Source: Ignatzschineria indica (GTDB taxonomy: Bacteria; Pseudomonadota; Gammaproteobacteria; Cardiobacteriales; Wohlfahrtiimonadaceae). Taken from it: a stretch of DNA of 64,000 bases. The stretch is from positions 620,001-684,000 of the forward strand of contig NZ_QEWR01000002.1 of assembly GCF_003121925.1 (NCBI RefSeq). The letters run 5' to 3'. Below, one piece after another: positions 9,357 through 19,069 of this stretch; position 1 is the stretch's first letter; every line of letters starts with the position of its first letter. The notes under the pieces are model-generated. The model saw only the letters and a program-made list of their open reading frames with translations, was not told the DNA's origin and did no database searches. The position numbers were made by a program, and so were the translations under genes.

Positions 9357-9503
9357 CTACTGAGGCAACTCAACCTCAATAATCTGCGTTGTTTCATTCT
9401 CTTTATCGGTATCATCGAGCATCACCCATACAACAAAGGCGACTATAAGAATCAAATAGAGCCACTTGAAAGATCTTTTTGGTTTTTTCTGGTCGTAATA
9501 CAT
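9357..9503 (-). CDS. Small single-helix membrane protein (48 aa)
   Basis: An ATG-started frame of 48 codons not captured by a longer ORF. The protein begins MYYDQKKPKRSFKWLY. A basic N-terminus is followed by one hydrophobic helix (about 14-28) and then an acidic C-terminal tail (DDTDKENETTQ), as expected for a tail-in or tail-out single-span protein. It lies upstream of dgkA with about 150 bp between them, on the same strand. I do not recognise the family. Codon-like composition and the clean positive-inside pattern argue for a real gene, but a chance ORF is possible. Confidence 0.5.
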   Translation of the reverse strand: MYYDQKKPKRSFKWLYLILIVAFVVWVMLDDTDKENETTQIIEVELPQ

Positions 9504-9703
9504 ATTGATATCAATTCTACTTTTTAGGTTAATTTATAGCGATAGCTTGAATTCTTAAGATAAATTACTCAAACTACTACTTCGTTTTAAATCTGAATTT
9601 AGAAATCTGAATTTGTTATTGTAGCAAATATGTGCCACTTTGAACTATAAAATATAGACACGTTAATAGATACGTTACAATCGTAGGATAATTGAGAAAT
9701 TAG
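9504..9703. other. Divergent intergenic region before topA
   Basis: About 200 bp of AT-rich sequence between the divergent 48-aa ORF and topA, presumably holding both promoters. I see no clear operator. Further left, 9205-9345 has several near-copies of ATCGATTGAT/ATCGATCGAT but no gene. Confidence 0.4.
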
Positions 9704-12235
9704 ATGAGTAAATCTTTAGTTATTGTTGAATCCCCTGCAAAGGCAAAAACAATTGAAAAATATCTGGGCAAGGACTTTACCGTTCTGGCCTCTTTTGGTC
9801 ACGTAAGACAATTAGTTCGCAAAACTGGTTCTGTTGATCCAGATAATAATTTTGCGATGAAATATGAGGTGATCCCCCAAAACCGAAAACATCTTGCTGC
9901 TATAGAGAAGGCATTAAAAGATGCGGATAACCTTATGCTTGCGACGGACCCGGATAGAGAAGGTGAAGCGATCTCTTGGCATATTTTAGAGTATCTTAAG
10001 AGTAAAAGAGCACTGACAGGGAAAAATATCACCCGTGTGGTTTTCAATGAAATTACTAAAAGCGCCGTTCAATATGCTGTAGCACATCCGCGACAGATTG
10101 ATATGGATCTTGTAGAGGCACAACAAGCTCGAACTGCTCTCGATTATCTTGTCGGTTTCAATCTCTCTCCACTTCTTTGGAAAAAGATCAACCCTGGCCT
10201 CTCTGCAGGTCGCGTGCAATCACCGGCATTAAGATTAATTGTAGAGCGAGAAGATGAGATCAATGCTTTCGTCTCTCAAGAGTACTGGTCAATCTTTGCC
10301 GACCTTGCAAAAGAGAGTTCGACCTTCTCCGGTAAATTAATCGAGTATAACGGTGAAAAGGTAGAGCAATTTACCATTACCGATGAAAAGAGCGCAAATA
10401 CCACTAAAGCAACACTCGAGAAGCGGTTTAATAATAAAATCCCTGTCTACAATGTTGAAAAGAAGCAGCGTCGTCGTAATCCGGCAGCGCCTTTTACCAC
10501 CTCAACCTTACAACAGGAAGCTTCACGTAAACTGCGATTTAGTACAACTCGCACAATGCGAACAGCGCAAGATCTCTATGAAGGGATCAACCTAGGGGCT
10601 GAAACGATCGGTCTCATTACTTATATGCGTACAGACTCTGTCACTCTCTCTAACGAAGCGCTTGAAGATATTCGTCGCTATATTAAGAGTCAACATGGCG
10701 ATGAGTACCTTCCTAAAGCACCTAGAGAATATAAGACAAAGGCAAAAAACGCCCAAGAAGCGCATGAAGCGATTCGCCCAACATCTGTCTTTAGAACTCC
10801 GGAATCGGTAAAAGAGCACCTGACTTCTGATCAATATCGCCTCTATGAGCTGATCTGGAAACGCGCCATTGCCTCTCAGATGGAGTCTGCAATCATGAAT
10901 ACCACCTCGATCGATTTGGGAGAAAAAGGTCTTCATACCTTCCGTGTAACAGGATCTACCATTGCTTTTCCAGGTTTTATGAGCCTCTATCTCGAGGATG
11001 TTGATGATGAAAAAGAGGAGCAGAAAGATGAAGATAAGATCCTTCCAGAAATGGCAATTGGGGAAATAATCGATCTTACCGAGATCAAACCAAATCAACA
11101 CTTCACTGAACCACCCCCACGCTATACGGAGGCTTCTCTTGTCAAGTCTCTCGAAGAATTTGGTATTGGACGCCCCTCAACTTACGCCTCCATTATCTCA
11201 ACGCTCCAAAATCGAGAATATGTTATTTTGGATAGTCGTCGTTTTATCCCTACCGACATGGGGAAAATTGTCGCACGCTTCCTCTCTTCAGAGTTTACTC
11301 GCATCGTCGATTATGAATTTACGGCACTCATGGAGGATAATCTCGATGAGATCGCAAATGGAGAAAAAGAGTGGATTCCTCTTTTAGAAGAATTTTGGAC
11401 CCCCTTTATCGCACAATGTAATCATGTTGAAGAGAATGTCACCCGCGCTGAAGTGGCTCAGGCTAAAGTATTGGGAGAAGATCCTAAAACAGGAAAGCCA
11501 GTCTCTGTAAGAATTGGTCGCTATGGACCTTTTGCTCAAATCGGAGATAAGGATGATGAGGAGAAACCCCGTTTTGCCTCACTTCTTCCAGGACAGAGTA
11601 TTGACACCATTACTTTTGAAGAAGCGATGGCACTCTTCCGCCTTCCTCGCGTTTTAGGTCAAGGAGAAGACGGCTACGACATTCGTGCAAATATTGGCCG
11701 TTTTGGTCCTTACATACAATATGGTCCACGCAAATTTGTCTCTCTAAAAGAGGATGATCCTTATAGCGTCACATTTGAGCGTGCGATGGAAATTGTAGAA
11801 GCGCATAAAGCAGCGGAAGCCGCTAAGTTCATCAACTCATTCCAAGATGGTGATGTATTGATCGAAGTAATTAATGGTCGCTACGGACCTTATATTACAG
11901 ATGGCACCAAAAATGCGAAGGTCCCGAAAGAGAGTGATCCGGCACTACTAACATTAGAAGAGTGTAAAGAGCTATTGGCAAAAGCACCGGCAAAAGGTCG
12001 CCGCAAAGCTGCAACAAAGAAGAGTAGCACTAAAAAAAGTGCAGATGATAAGGCTGAAACTAAAAAAACGACCGCCAAAAAGAGCACGGCCAAAAAATCC
12101 TCTCCCAAAAAGAGCACGGCAACGAAGAGTAGTACGACAAAGAGTACTACAGCCAAGAAGAGTACAACCAAGAGCACTGCGACTAAGAAGAGCAGTAGTA
12201 AAAAGAGTAGTGCCAAGGAGAGTAGTGAGGAGTAA
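9704..12235 (+). CDS. topA: DNA topoisomerase I with a long lysine-rich tail
   Basis: An 843-aa type IA topoisomerase that relaxes negative supercoils. The N-terminal Toprim domain starts SLVIVESPAKAKTIEKYLG, with the acidic DPDREGEAISWH motif. The catalytic tyrosine is Tyr307 in GLITYMRTDS. The C-terminus lacks the Cys4 zinc ribbons of E. coli TopA. Instead there are three Topo_C-type repeats, each containing G-R-(Y/F)-G-P (about 600-770). A tail of about 75 residues composed almost only of Lys, Ser, Thr and Ala in KKS/KKT repeats follows; such basic tails bind DNA in actinobacterial and some proteobacterial enzymes. ATG follows an AT-rich leader. A terminator lies about 70 bp downstream. 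Confidence 0.96.
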   Translation: MSKSLVIVESPAKAKTIEKYLGKDFTVLASFGHVRQLVRKTGSVDPDNNFAMKYEVIPQNRKHLAAIEKALKDADNLMLATDPDREGEAISWHILEYLKSKRALTGKNITRVVFNEITKSAVQYAVAHPRQIDMDLVEAQQARTALDYLVGFNLSPLLWKKINPGLSAGRVQSPALRLIVEREDEINAFVSQEYWSIFADLAKESSTFSGKLIEYNGEKVEQFTITDEKSANTTKATLEKRFNNKIPVYNVEKKQRRRNPAAPFTTSTLQQEASRKLRFSTTRTMRTAQDLYEGINLGAETIGLITYMRTDSVTLSNEALEDIRRYIKSQHGDEYLPKAPREYKTKAKNAQEAHEAIRPTSVFRTPESVKEHLTSDQYRLYELIWKRAIASQMESAIMNTTSIDLGEKGLHTFRVTGSTIAFPGFMSLYLEDVDDEKEEQKDEDKILPEMAIGEIIDLTEIKPNQHFTEPPPRYTEASLVKSLEEFGIGRPSTYASIISTLQNREYVILDSRRFIPTDMGKIVARFLSSEFTRIVDYEFTALMEDNLDEIANGEKEWIPLLEEFWTPFIAQCNHVEENVTRAEVAQAKVLGEDPKTGKPVSVRIGRYGPFAQIGDKDDEEKPRFASLLPGQSIDTITFEEAMALFRLPRVLGQGEDGYDIRANIGRFGPYIQYGPRKFVSLKEDDPYSVTFERAMEIVEAHKAAEAAKFINSFQDGDVLIEVINGRYGPYITDGTKNAKVPKESDPALLTLEECKELLAKAPAKGRRKAATKKSSTKKSADDKAETKKTTAKKSTAKKSSPKKSTATKSSTTKSTTAKKSTTKSTATKKSSSKKSSAKESSEE

Positions 12236-12306
12236 TCATCCTCAAATAATTCTGAACTCTATCTCTACCTCTATCGCAATAGAGAGAACAGAGAGGCTAA
12301 TTTTAC

Positions 12307-12335
12307 AAAAGGGGTGGTTAAAGACACCCCTTTTT
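12307..12335 (+). terminator. Intrinsic terminator after topA
   Basis: A 10-bp stem (AAAAGGGGTG at 12307-12316 and its complement at 12325-12334) with an 8-nt loop and a following T run. It ends topA before the response-regulator gene. Confidence 0.85.
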
Positions 12336-12456
12336 CCTCTTTATTGATAAAATGAATGCTATAACACAGAATCAATAGCCCCTTTAAAAAGAGCCTATTG
12401 ATCTGCCTAGCCCTATTTACCCCTACCCTAATTTGATAAGAGAGAGTCAATTCACT

Positions 12457-13836
12457 ATGTCACAAGAAAAACCTTATATCCTAATTATTGATGATGAAAA
12501 AGATATCTGTAACCTTGTTAGTGACATTTTACAAGATGAAGGTTACGAAGTCGCAATGGCTTATAATGGCTCAGAGGCTAAAGCGCTAAAAGCAGAGCGA
12601 GAGCCTGATCTAATTCTTCTCGATATCTGGATGCCCGATATTGATGGCATCTCCCTTTTAGGAGAGTGGCGTAATAATAGCGAGCTACACTGCCCTGTTA
12701 TTATGATGAGTGGACATGGAACTTTAGAGCATGCGATTGAAGCGACTAAATTAGGCGCTGTCGACTTTCTTGAAAAGCCATTAACATTAGCAAAGTTACT
12801 CCTCGTCGTTGAGAAGACATTGGAAGAATCAAAATCAAAAACTCCTCAGGCAGAAGAGTCCTTACAGAGTGCTCCGCCGGCAATCCCTCCCTTTGAACCG
12901 ATTGGTCGAAGTCAATTGATGGTAACCTTAAGAGAGAGGTTAATCGAAGCGGCTAAATCAGACACCAATGTTCTTCTTCTCCATACATTTGGCTCTGAAG
13001 TAGCCGGCATTGCAAGCTATATCCATACTTCATCAAATAGAAAAAAAGCCCCCTTCTTGGAATTGAGTTTCAACTCACTCAGCTTAAATGAAGTAAAAGA
13101 ACTTATTGAAAATGCGGAGAAACGTTCACAACTCCTCCAATCGCTTGATGGCGGCACTCTCTATCTTAGCAACTTAGAGCAAGCAGATGATCGCGCACAA
13201 AAGCTGATTTATGATCTTATCCAAACAAAATCATATATCCATCCACAAACAGGCACCATTACCCCCACAAATATTCGCTATATCTTCTCAGCACAACCTG
13301 GACTCCTCTCGCTTGTTGAGAGCGGAGATTTTCTTGAACCTCTCTGGCATCAAATTAATGTCGTTCTTATCGAGATCCCCTCTCTTGCAGAACACCCTGA
13401 AGATGTGCCGGAATTAGTCAATGCCTACATCCACTACTTTGTTGATGATAAAGGCTTAACCTATCGCCACTTCTCTATTGCAGCGCAAAATCGTCTTCGA
13501 AACCATCAGTGGAGTGGCAATCATCTCGCACTTAAAAATATCATTCAACGCTTATTGGTCTTAGGTAAAAGCGATGAAGTTACACTAGAAGAGGTCAATC
13601 AAGCATTAGAACAAGATCTTAAAAATAGTAGCAACTTAACCAACTTAACAGATCATCTACCGCTCCATCTTCCCTTAAGGGAAGCTCGAGAACAGTTTGA
13701 ACGAGCCTATTTGATCGCACAATATGAACGCTCTGAAGGGAATATCGCAAATCTTGCTGAATTGGTAGGAATGGAGCGAACAAACCTCTATCGCAAGTTA
13801 AAATCGCTCGATATCGACCCTAAAAAAGGTTACTAG
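12457..13836 (+). CDS. NtrX-like response regulator with a degenerate AAA+ domain
   Basis: A 459-aa regulator with the NtrC/NtrX plan. The receiver domain (about 7-125) has acidic residues D12/D13, phospho-acceptor D56 in LILLDIWMPD and Lys in FLEKP. The central domain occupies about 150-380, and a Fis-type helix-turn-helix lies at the C-terminus (REAREQFERAYLIAQYERS ... MERTNLYRKLKSLDI). The central domain has lost the sigma-54 activator machinery. No GxxGxGK Walker A is seen (LLLHTFGSEVAGIASYIH is at its place), there is no GAFTGA loop, and the Walker B Asp-Glu is replaced (GGTLYLSNLEQ). It should therefore act as a DNA-binding regulator without ATP-driven sigma-54 activation. No NtrY-type kinase gene is adjacent. 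The ATG at 12457, with GAGAG upstream, is preferred over a TTG at 12433. Confidence 0.8.
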   Translation: MSQEKPYILIIDDEKDICNLVSDILQDEGYEVAMAYNGSEAKALKAEREPDLILLDIWMPDIDGISLLGEWRNNSELHCPVIMMSGHGTLEHAIEATKLGAVDFLEKPLTLAKLLLVVEKTLEESKSKTPQAEESLQSAPPAIPPFEPIGRSQLMVTLRERLIEAAKSDTNVLLLHTFGSEVAGIASYIHTSSNRKKAPFLELSFNSLSLNEVKELIENAEKRSQLLQSLDGGTLYLSNLEQADDRAQKLIYDLIQTKSYIHPQTGTITPTNIRYIFSAQPGLLSLVESGDFLEPLWHQINVVLIEIPSLAEHPEDVPELVNAYIHYFVDDKGLTYRHFSIAAQNRLRNHQWSGNHLALKNIIQRLLVLGKSDEVTLEEVNQALEQDLKNSSNLTNLTDHLPLHLPLREAREQFERAYLIAQYERSEGNIANLAELVGMERTNLYRKLKSLDIDPKKGY

Positions 13837-13872
13837 TGGCTAATAAAAGTTAAAAATAGAGGTAAATAGGAC

Positions 13873-14625
13873 ATGACGACAGAAGTACAGATCAGCGACC
13901 AACAACTTCTCTCCAATATCAAAAAGATCTATCAACGGATCGAGAGCGCCGCAAAATGTGCTCAAAGAGATCCCAGTGAGATCTCTCTCCTCCTAGCAAC
14001 AAAAGAGCAGTCGATCGATACAATTAATCGAGCAATTGCTCTCGGTTATGGGCTTATCGGTGAAAATAGAGCCCAAGAACTGATGGAAAAAGCCCCCAAA
14101 CTCCTCCAAAAGATCAATATCCCTTTTAAAACACCCAGAGAGACTCACTTTATTGGTCCATTACAAGGAAATAAGGTGAATGAGGTTACAGCGTATGCAG
14201 ATTGTATCCAAAGTGTTGATCGCGTCAGAATCGCTCGCCGTATCGATCGAGCCTCTCAAGCTTTAAATAAAAAAACAGCCATTTTAATTCAGGTCAACAG
14301 CTCATTAGATCCCAATAAACAGGGGTTACTTCCCGACCAACTTGCCCCATTTCTAGAGGATCTCGCCCCCTTTACTCACCTTGAGATTCGAGGCTTGATG
14401 ACAATTGGCCTTCAATCTGATAATCCAGACGTTATTCGTGCAGGATTCTCTACATTAAGAGAGTTGAGTGAAGAGATGAGGCAAAAAGGCTTACTTCCTG
14501 AAGATGCTAAAGAACTCTCTATGGGAATGAGTGGAGATCTAGAGCTTGCAATTGAAGAAGGCGCCACCATTATCCGTATCGGTAGCGATATCTTTGGTGC
14601 AAGAAAACCCTCAAAAGAGGTATAA
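13873..14625 (+). CDS. YggS/PLPBP-family pyridoxal phosphate homeostasis protein
   Basis: A 250-aa alanine-racemase-fold protein of the YggS (PLPHP/PROSC) family. It binds PLP without known catalysis and buffers vitamin B6 and amino-acid metabolism. The PLP lysine is expected in LLLATKEQSIDTI (usually VSK). Other signatures are GENRAQEL, HFIGPLQGNKVN, IQVNSSLDPNKQG, GLMTIG and the phosphate-binding end ELSMGMSGDLELAIEEGATIIRIGSDIFG. Length is slightly above the family average of about 230 aa. It starts 36 bp after the NtrX-like gene and may share its transcript. Confidence 0.92.
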   Translation: MTTEVQISDQQLLSNIKKIYQRIESAAKCAQRDPSEISLLLATKEQSIDTINRAIALGYGLIGENRAQELMEKAPKLLQKINIPFKTPRETHFIGPLQGNKVNEVTAYADCIQSVDRVRIARRIDRASQALNKKTAILIQVNSSLDPNKQGLLPDQLAPFLEDLAPFTHLEIRGLMTIGLQSDNPDVIRAGFSTLRELSEEMRQKGLLPEDAKELSMGMSGDLELAIEEGATIIRIGSDIFGARKPSKEV

Positions 14626-14838
14626 ACCTCAAAAATAAACACTAAGAGATAGAGTGGAAATAGATCCTATTTTGATCAACTTTCCACGAAGTCCTTCAGC
14701 TAGAACAATCTCCCCTAAGGCCGATATATCGCTAGGAATGAGGCAAACCATATAACAAACTTTAGAGCTTTAAGAGTAAGATTTAGAAGAATATTTAAGA
14801 AAAACTCAAAAAAAATTTAAGAAAAATAGATAAAAACA

Positions 14839-14866
14839 CTTGAAGTCTAAAAATTCGTTCCCATAT
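14839..14866 (+). promoter_or_regulatory. Sigma-32-type heat-shock promoter for dnaK
   Basis: CTTGAAG (14839-14845) and CCCATAT (14860-14866) are separated by 14 nt. This closely matches the RpoH consensus CTTGAAA-N(11-16)-CCCATNT. Transcription would start near 14873, giving dnaK an untranslated leader of about 290 nt. No gene lies between 14626 and 15160; the rest of that stretch is AT-rich, with repeated ATCGATATTGATC-like segments near 15000-15030. Confidence 0.85.
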
Positions 14867-14872
14867 TGTACT

Positions 14873-15160
14873 CAGAGAATGAAGTAGGCTAAAGAAGATG
14901 AAAGATAAATTGAAAGATTTTAAGTTGTAAAGAGAAGTAAGGGAAGTTTAGAGCAGAGATCTAAGATCTCTTATGAATTGTGTTAGATCAACCTTTTCTC
15001 ATCGATATTAATATCGATATTGATCTGATTGATCTTATGGAACTTTAAAACCTCATAAATCTGATTTAAATCTGATTAATTCTGACTTTAACGCATTACT
15101 CAACAACAATTATTAACAATCATTGATTCAATAATAAGTGACAATAAAGGAAATAAAATA
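14873..15160 (+). other. Long 5' leader of dnaK
   Basis: About 290 nt between the predicted heat-shock start and the dnaK ATG, with no convincing ORF. The last bases before the gene provide AAAGGAA as ribosome-binding site. An imperfect inverted repeat around 14999-15030 (ATCGATATTAATATCGAT) could fold, but no known thermosensor is recognisable. Confidence 0.4.
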
Positions 15161-17074
15161 ATGGCTAAAATTATTGGTATTGACTTAGGTACAACTAACT
15201 CATGTGTTGCCGTAATGGAAGGCGATAAAGTGCGCGTTATTGAGAACGCAGAAGGTGATCGCACAACCCCTTCTATCGTGGCATATACTCCCGATGAAGT
15301 TTTAACAGGTGAGCCGGCGAAACGTCAGGCAATTACCAACCCTAAAAATACACTCTATGCAATCAAACGTCTTATTGGCCGTCGCTTTGATGACGCAGAA
15401 GTACAGAAAGATCGTGAGATTGTTCCCTTCTCTATTATCAAAGCTGATAATGGCGATGCATGGGTTGAAGTCTTAGATAATCAGAAGATGGCACCACCAG
15501 AAGTTTCTGCACGTGTCTTAATGAAGATGAAAGAGACTGCCGAGAAATATCTTGGTGAGAAAGTAACAGAAGCCGTGATCACTGTTCCTGCGTACTTTAA
15601 TGATGCGCAACGTCAAGCAACAAAAGATGCAGGTAAGATCGCAGGTCTTGATGTAAAACGTATTATCAACGAACCAACAGCAGCTGCTCTTGCCTATGGT
15701 CTTGATAAAGACTCTAAGGGTGAGAAGAAAGTTGCAGTATTCGACTTAGGAGGCGGTACATTTGATATCTCCATCATCGAAATTGCTGACTTTGATGGCG
15801 ACAAACAGTTTGAAGTTCTCTCAACTAATGGTGATACTTTCCTTGGTGGTGAAGACTTTGACAATGCTATTATCAACTACCTTGTTGAAGAGTTCAAAAA
15901 AGAGACCGGTATCGATCTCCAAAATGATCCTTTAGCGTTACAACGTCTTAAAGATGCAGGTGAAAAAGCGAAAATCGAACTCTCCTCTGCACAGCAGACA
16001 GAGATCAACCTTCCTTACATCACGGCAGATAATACAGGACCAAAACATCTTAATATCAAGATGACACGCGCAAAACTTGAAGCGTTAGTAGAAGATCTTA
16101 TCGATCGTACGCTTGAGCCATGCCGTGTAGCACTTAAAGATGCAGGTCTTTCTGCGAGCCAAATCGATGATGTCATTCTTGTCGGTGGTCAGACTCGTAT
16201 GCCTAAAGTGCAAGAGAAAGTTAAAGAGTTCTTTGGTAAAGAGCCTCGTCATGATGTGAACCCAGATGAAGCTGTTGCATCAGGTGCTGCGGTACAAGGC
16301 GGTGTATTAGGTGGTGATGTCAAAGATGTTCTCCTTCTTGACGTAACTCCACTCTCTCTCGGTATCGAGACAATGGGTGGCGTGATGACTAAATTGATCG
16401 AGAAGAATACAACGATCCCAACAAAAGCAAGCCAAGTATTCTCTACAGCACAGGATAATCAACCTGCGGTAACGATTCATGTATTACAAGGTGAGCGTCC
16501 ACAAGCTTCTGAGAACCACTCTTTAGGTCAGTTTGATCTTTCAGACATTCCACCAGCACCACGCGGTGTGCCACAAATCGAAGTAACATTTGATATCGAC
16601 TCTGATGGTATTATGAATGTTTCAGCAAAAGATAAAGCGACAGGTAAAGAGCAATCTATCCAGATTCGTTCAAACTCTGGTCTCTCTGAAGATGATATCG
16701 AGAAGATGATCAAAGATGCTGAAAAGCATGCTGAAGATGATAAGAAGTTCCAAGAGCTCGTTTCTGCACGCAATATGGCTGAACAGATGATCCACGCTTC
16801 TGAAAAATCACTTAAAGATTTAGCAGATAAAGTAGAAGAGTCTGAAAAAACAGCGATTGAAGCAGCGATCGAAGAGCTTAAAGAAGCCGTAAAAGGCAGT
16901 GATCTTGCTGATATCAATGCAAAAACTGAGAAATTAACAGAACTTGCGGGTGGGCTTGCACAGAAAGCTTATGCAGAACAAGGCGAAACAGCTGAAGGTC
17001 AAGAAGCGAAAGATGACAATGTTGTAGATGCCGAGTTTGAAGAAGTAAAAGATGACAAAGGTGAGAAGAAGTAA
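15161..17074 (+). CDS. dnaK: Hsp70 chaperone DnaK
   Basis: A 637-aa Hsp70. The N-terminal ATPase domain starts [19 protein letters not shown], with [21 protein letters not shown], the phosphate motif [12 protein letters not shown] and the [12 protein letters not shown] adenosine motif. The linker [19 protein letters not shown] leads into the substrate-binding domain and helical lid, and the tail ends [10 protein letters not shown], the family's acidic end. Length matches E. coli DnaK (638 aa). It is preceded by a sigma-32 promoter and followed by a terminator, so it is mainly monocistronic here. dnaJ follows after about 615 bp, which is an unusually long gap. grpE is not in the window. Confidence 0.99.
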   Translation: MAKIIGIDLGTTNSCVAVMEGDKVRVIENAEGDRTTPSIVAYTPDEVLTGEPAKRQAITNPKNTLYAIKRLIGRRFDDAEVQKDREIVPFSIIKADNGDAWVEVLDNQKMAPPEVSARVLMKMKETAEKYLGEKVTEAVITVPAYFNDAQRQATKDAGKIAGLDVKRIINEPTAAALAYGLDKDSKGEKKVAVFDLGGGTFDISIIEIADFDGDKQFEVLSTNGDTFLGGEDFDNAIINYLVEEFKKETGIDLQNDPLALQRLKDAGEKAKIELSSAQQTEINLPYITADNTGPKHLNIKMTRAKLEALVEDLIDRTLEPCRVALKDAGLSASQIDDVILVGGQTRMPKVQEKVKEFFGKEPRHDVNPDEAVASGAAVQGGVLGGDVKDVLLLDVTPLSLGIETMGGVMTKLIEKNTTIPTKASQVFSTAQDNQPAVTIHVLQGERPQASENHSLGQFDLSDIPPAPRGVPQIEVTFDIDSDGIMNVSAKDKATGKEQSIQIRSNSGLSEDDIEKMIKDAEKHAEDDKKFQELVSARNMAEQMIHASEKSLKDLADKVEESEKTAIEAAIEELKEAVKGSDLADINAKTEKLTELAGGLAQKAYAEQGETAEGQEAKDDNVVDAEFEEVKDDKGEKK

Positions 17075-17101
17075 TTCTCTTTCATCATAAGTACTCTATG
17101 A

Positions 17102-17130
17102 AGGATACCTCGAAAGGGGTATCCTCTTTT
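17102..17130 (+). terminator. Intrinsic terminator after dnaK
   Basis: An 8-bp perfect stem (AGGATACC at 17102-17109 and GGTATCCT at 17118-17125) with an 8-nt loop and CTTTT after it. It separates dnaK from dnaJ transcription. Confidence 0.85.
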
Positions 17131-17690
17131 AAAGTCTAAACAAACAGAATTGATATTGGTCGTAAAAATAGTCAATAGAGATTCGATAGACAAGACTCTC
17201 AAATAGAGTTCTCATAAGAACATCGATAAAGATGAACCATAGATTTAATATCGATTAAACATCTTATCAATCATGATTTAATAAGTGCCCAAAGTAATAG
17301 GAGTGGTGATAGTGATTAATCTAACACTGATCTCTCGCTAAGAGCTTAAAGGTTAATCTGAAAGCTACCCACTTACCCACCTTCTGTAATCTAGATTGAT
17401 AATCTGTTTAACTGCAACAACCAGAAGAACAAAGATAGATATATGAAGATCTATTTGTATTCAGATCTATTCAATCCTATTAACTAGGCATTAATAGTAG
17501 AAATATTAATATAGATACTCAAAGCACTAAAGGTATTAAGGATATTAAAGATATTAAAAATGTTGAAGAGAGTGATATTTAACCAATACCGATAGTTTAA
17601 ATAGTAAAACAGTAAAATAGTTATTACAGAAATCATTTATAGAAGATAGTGATAGAGTCAAACGATAGAGAAATTAAGGAATAAGCATAT
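17131..17690 (+). other. 560-bp AT-rich gap between dnaK terminator and dnaJ
   Basis: No credible ORF or RNA gene was seen. The stretch is very AT-rich, with short simple repeats (for example GATATTAAAGATATTAA near 17541-17557). A possible dnaJ promoter lies near its right end. It may be degraded sequence from a lost gene. Confidence 0.4.
17562..17589 (+). promoter_or_regulatory. Possible sigma-32-type promoter for dnaJ
   Basis: GTTGAAG (17562-17568) and CCAATAC (17583-17589) are spaced by 14 nt, the same spacing as the strong dnaK promoter, but each box has mismatches to the RpoH consensus. The distance to the dnaJ ATG is about 100 bp. Weak call; a terminator after dnaK implies that some promoter must exist in this gap. 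Confidence 0.35.
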
Positions 17691-18833
17691 ATGGCGGAAC
17701 GCGATTATTATGAGGTCTTAGGCGTAGCGAAAACAGCGACACAAGATGAGATCCGTAAAGCTTACAGAAGACTTGCTGGAAAATATCATCCAGACCGTAA
17801 TTCGGAGAATAAAGAGGAAGCTGAAGCGAAGTTTAAAGAGGTTCAGAAAGCCTACGAAGTTCTCTACGATGAAGAGAAACGAAGAATGTATGATCAATTT
17901 GGTCATGCAGGTGTCAATGGTCAAGCTGGTGCTGGACAGGGTGGATTTGGCGGCTTCGGCGGCGCTGATTTCGGCGATATCTTTGGTGATATGTTTGGTG
18001 ATATCTTCGGCAATCGTGGCGGTGGCGCACAAGGTGGTCCCCGTGCATATCGTGGAGAAGATATTGGTTACCAGCTCGATATTACCTTAGAAGAGGCTGT
18101 CTTTGGGACAACAACCCGAATCACTGTACCGACAAAAGTTCATTGTCACTACTGTAATGGTAGCGGAGCTGCTGAAGGATCAGAACCTGTTACCTGCCCA
18201 ACCTGTCACGGTTTAGGACAAGTTCGTGTATCACAAGGCTTCTTCTCTGTACAGCAGACCTGCCCTGACTGTCATGGTCGCGGCAAGAAGATTACCAATC
18301 CTTGTAAACATTGCCATGGTAGTGGCAGTATTCGCAAGAATAAGACACTTGAGGTTAAAGTACCGGCTGGCGTTGATACTGGTGACCGAATTCGCCTTTC
18401 TGGTGAAGGTGAAGCTGGTGAAAATGGCGGGCCGAATGGCGATCTCTACGTACAGATCCGCGTGAAGAAACATGCCATCTTCACTCGCGAAGATGAAAAC
18501 CTCTACTGTGAAGTGCCGGTCAGCTTTACAACCGCAGCATTAGGGGGCGAGATAGAAGTCCCTACCCTCGATGGACGCGTTAACTTAAAGATCCCGGCAG
18601 AAACACAGACAGATCGAGTCTTTAGATTACGCGGAAAAGGGGTTAAGCCCGTTCGAGGCGGTGCGCAAGGTGACCTCTACTGCACAATCAAAGTAGAGAC
18701 CCCGGTTAAATTGAGCAGCGAACAGCAAGAGATGTTGCGTAAATTTGGTGAAACATTAGGGGAAAATCACGCACCTAAACAGAATAGTTGGTTAGATAAA
18801 GCTAAACGTTTTTTCGAAGATTTAGGTAAGTAA
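17691..18833 (+). CDS. dnaJ: Hsp40 co-chaperone DnaJ
   Basis: A 380-aa type I DnaJ. The J domain (about 4-69) has the HPD loop in KYHPDRNSE, which stimulates DnaK ATP hydrolysis. A Gly/Phe-rich region follows (about 78-120). The zinc-binding domain has four CxxCxGxG repeats: [24 protein letters not shown] and [10 protein letters not shown]-terminal substrate-binding region follows ([17 protein letters not shown]). Length and order are standard. A 114-codon frame and others inside it are shadows. Confidence 0.98.
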   Translation: MAERDYYEVLGVAKTATQDEIRKAYRRLAGKYHPDRNSENKEEAEAKFKEVQKAYEVLYDEEKRRMYDQFGHAGVNGQAGAGQGGFGGFGGADFGDIFGDMFGDIFGNRGGGAQGGPRAYRGEDIGYQLDITLEEAVFGTTTRITVPTKVHCHYCNGSGAAEGSEPVTCPTCHGLGQVRVSQGFFSVQQTCPDCHGRGKKITNPCKHCHGSGSIRKNKTLEVKVPAGVDTGDRIRLSGEGEAGENGGPNGDLYVQIRVKKHAIFTREDENLYCEVPVSFTTAALGGEIEVPTLDGRVNLKIPAETQTDRVFRLRGKGVKPVRGGAQGDLYCTIKVETPVKLSSEQQEMLRKFGETLGENHAPKQNSWLDKAKRFFEDLGK

Positions 18834-18993
18834 AATCATTAACTCGCCCTCTTCAATGGAGCTATATAATCCCCTATGGCTCTATATAGATCATTTATAA
18901 TCTATCTCGATCAACATCAAGATGAGAAGAGGTCGATGGGATAATGAACCTACTAGCGATTGTAAGCTAGCATCTTCGCACTAAATCCCAAAC

Positions 18994-19026
18994 AAAAGCC
19001 CAAAGAGTTCATTAGCTCTCTGGGCT
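18994..19026. terminator. Bidirectional terminator between dnaJ and the MFS gene
   Basis: A 13-bp stem with one mismatch (AAAGCCCAAAGAG against CTCTCTGGGCTTT) carries an A run on the left and a T run on the right, so it can stop both the plus-strand dnaJ and the minus-strand transporter transcripts. Confidence 0.8.
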
Positions 19027-19069
19027 TTTTACTTATCAGCTTTTTTATCAGCTTTTATCAACTTTTCTA

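Noticed and set aside
10592-11101. 169-codon frame on the minus strand within topA
   Set aside because: It lies wholly within the clearly coding topA frame and resembles no protein; shadow ORF.
11890-12216. Hydrophobic Leu/Val-rich 108-codon minus-strand frame
   Set aside because: It is the antisense of the Lys-rich topA tail and therefore a low-complexity artefact.
17131-17690. grpE or a small heat-shock gene between dnaK and dnaJ
   Set aside because: No frame of suitable length or sequence is present; the stretch is non-coding as far as I can see.
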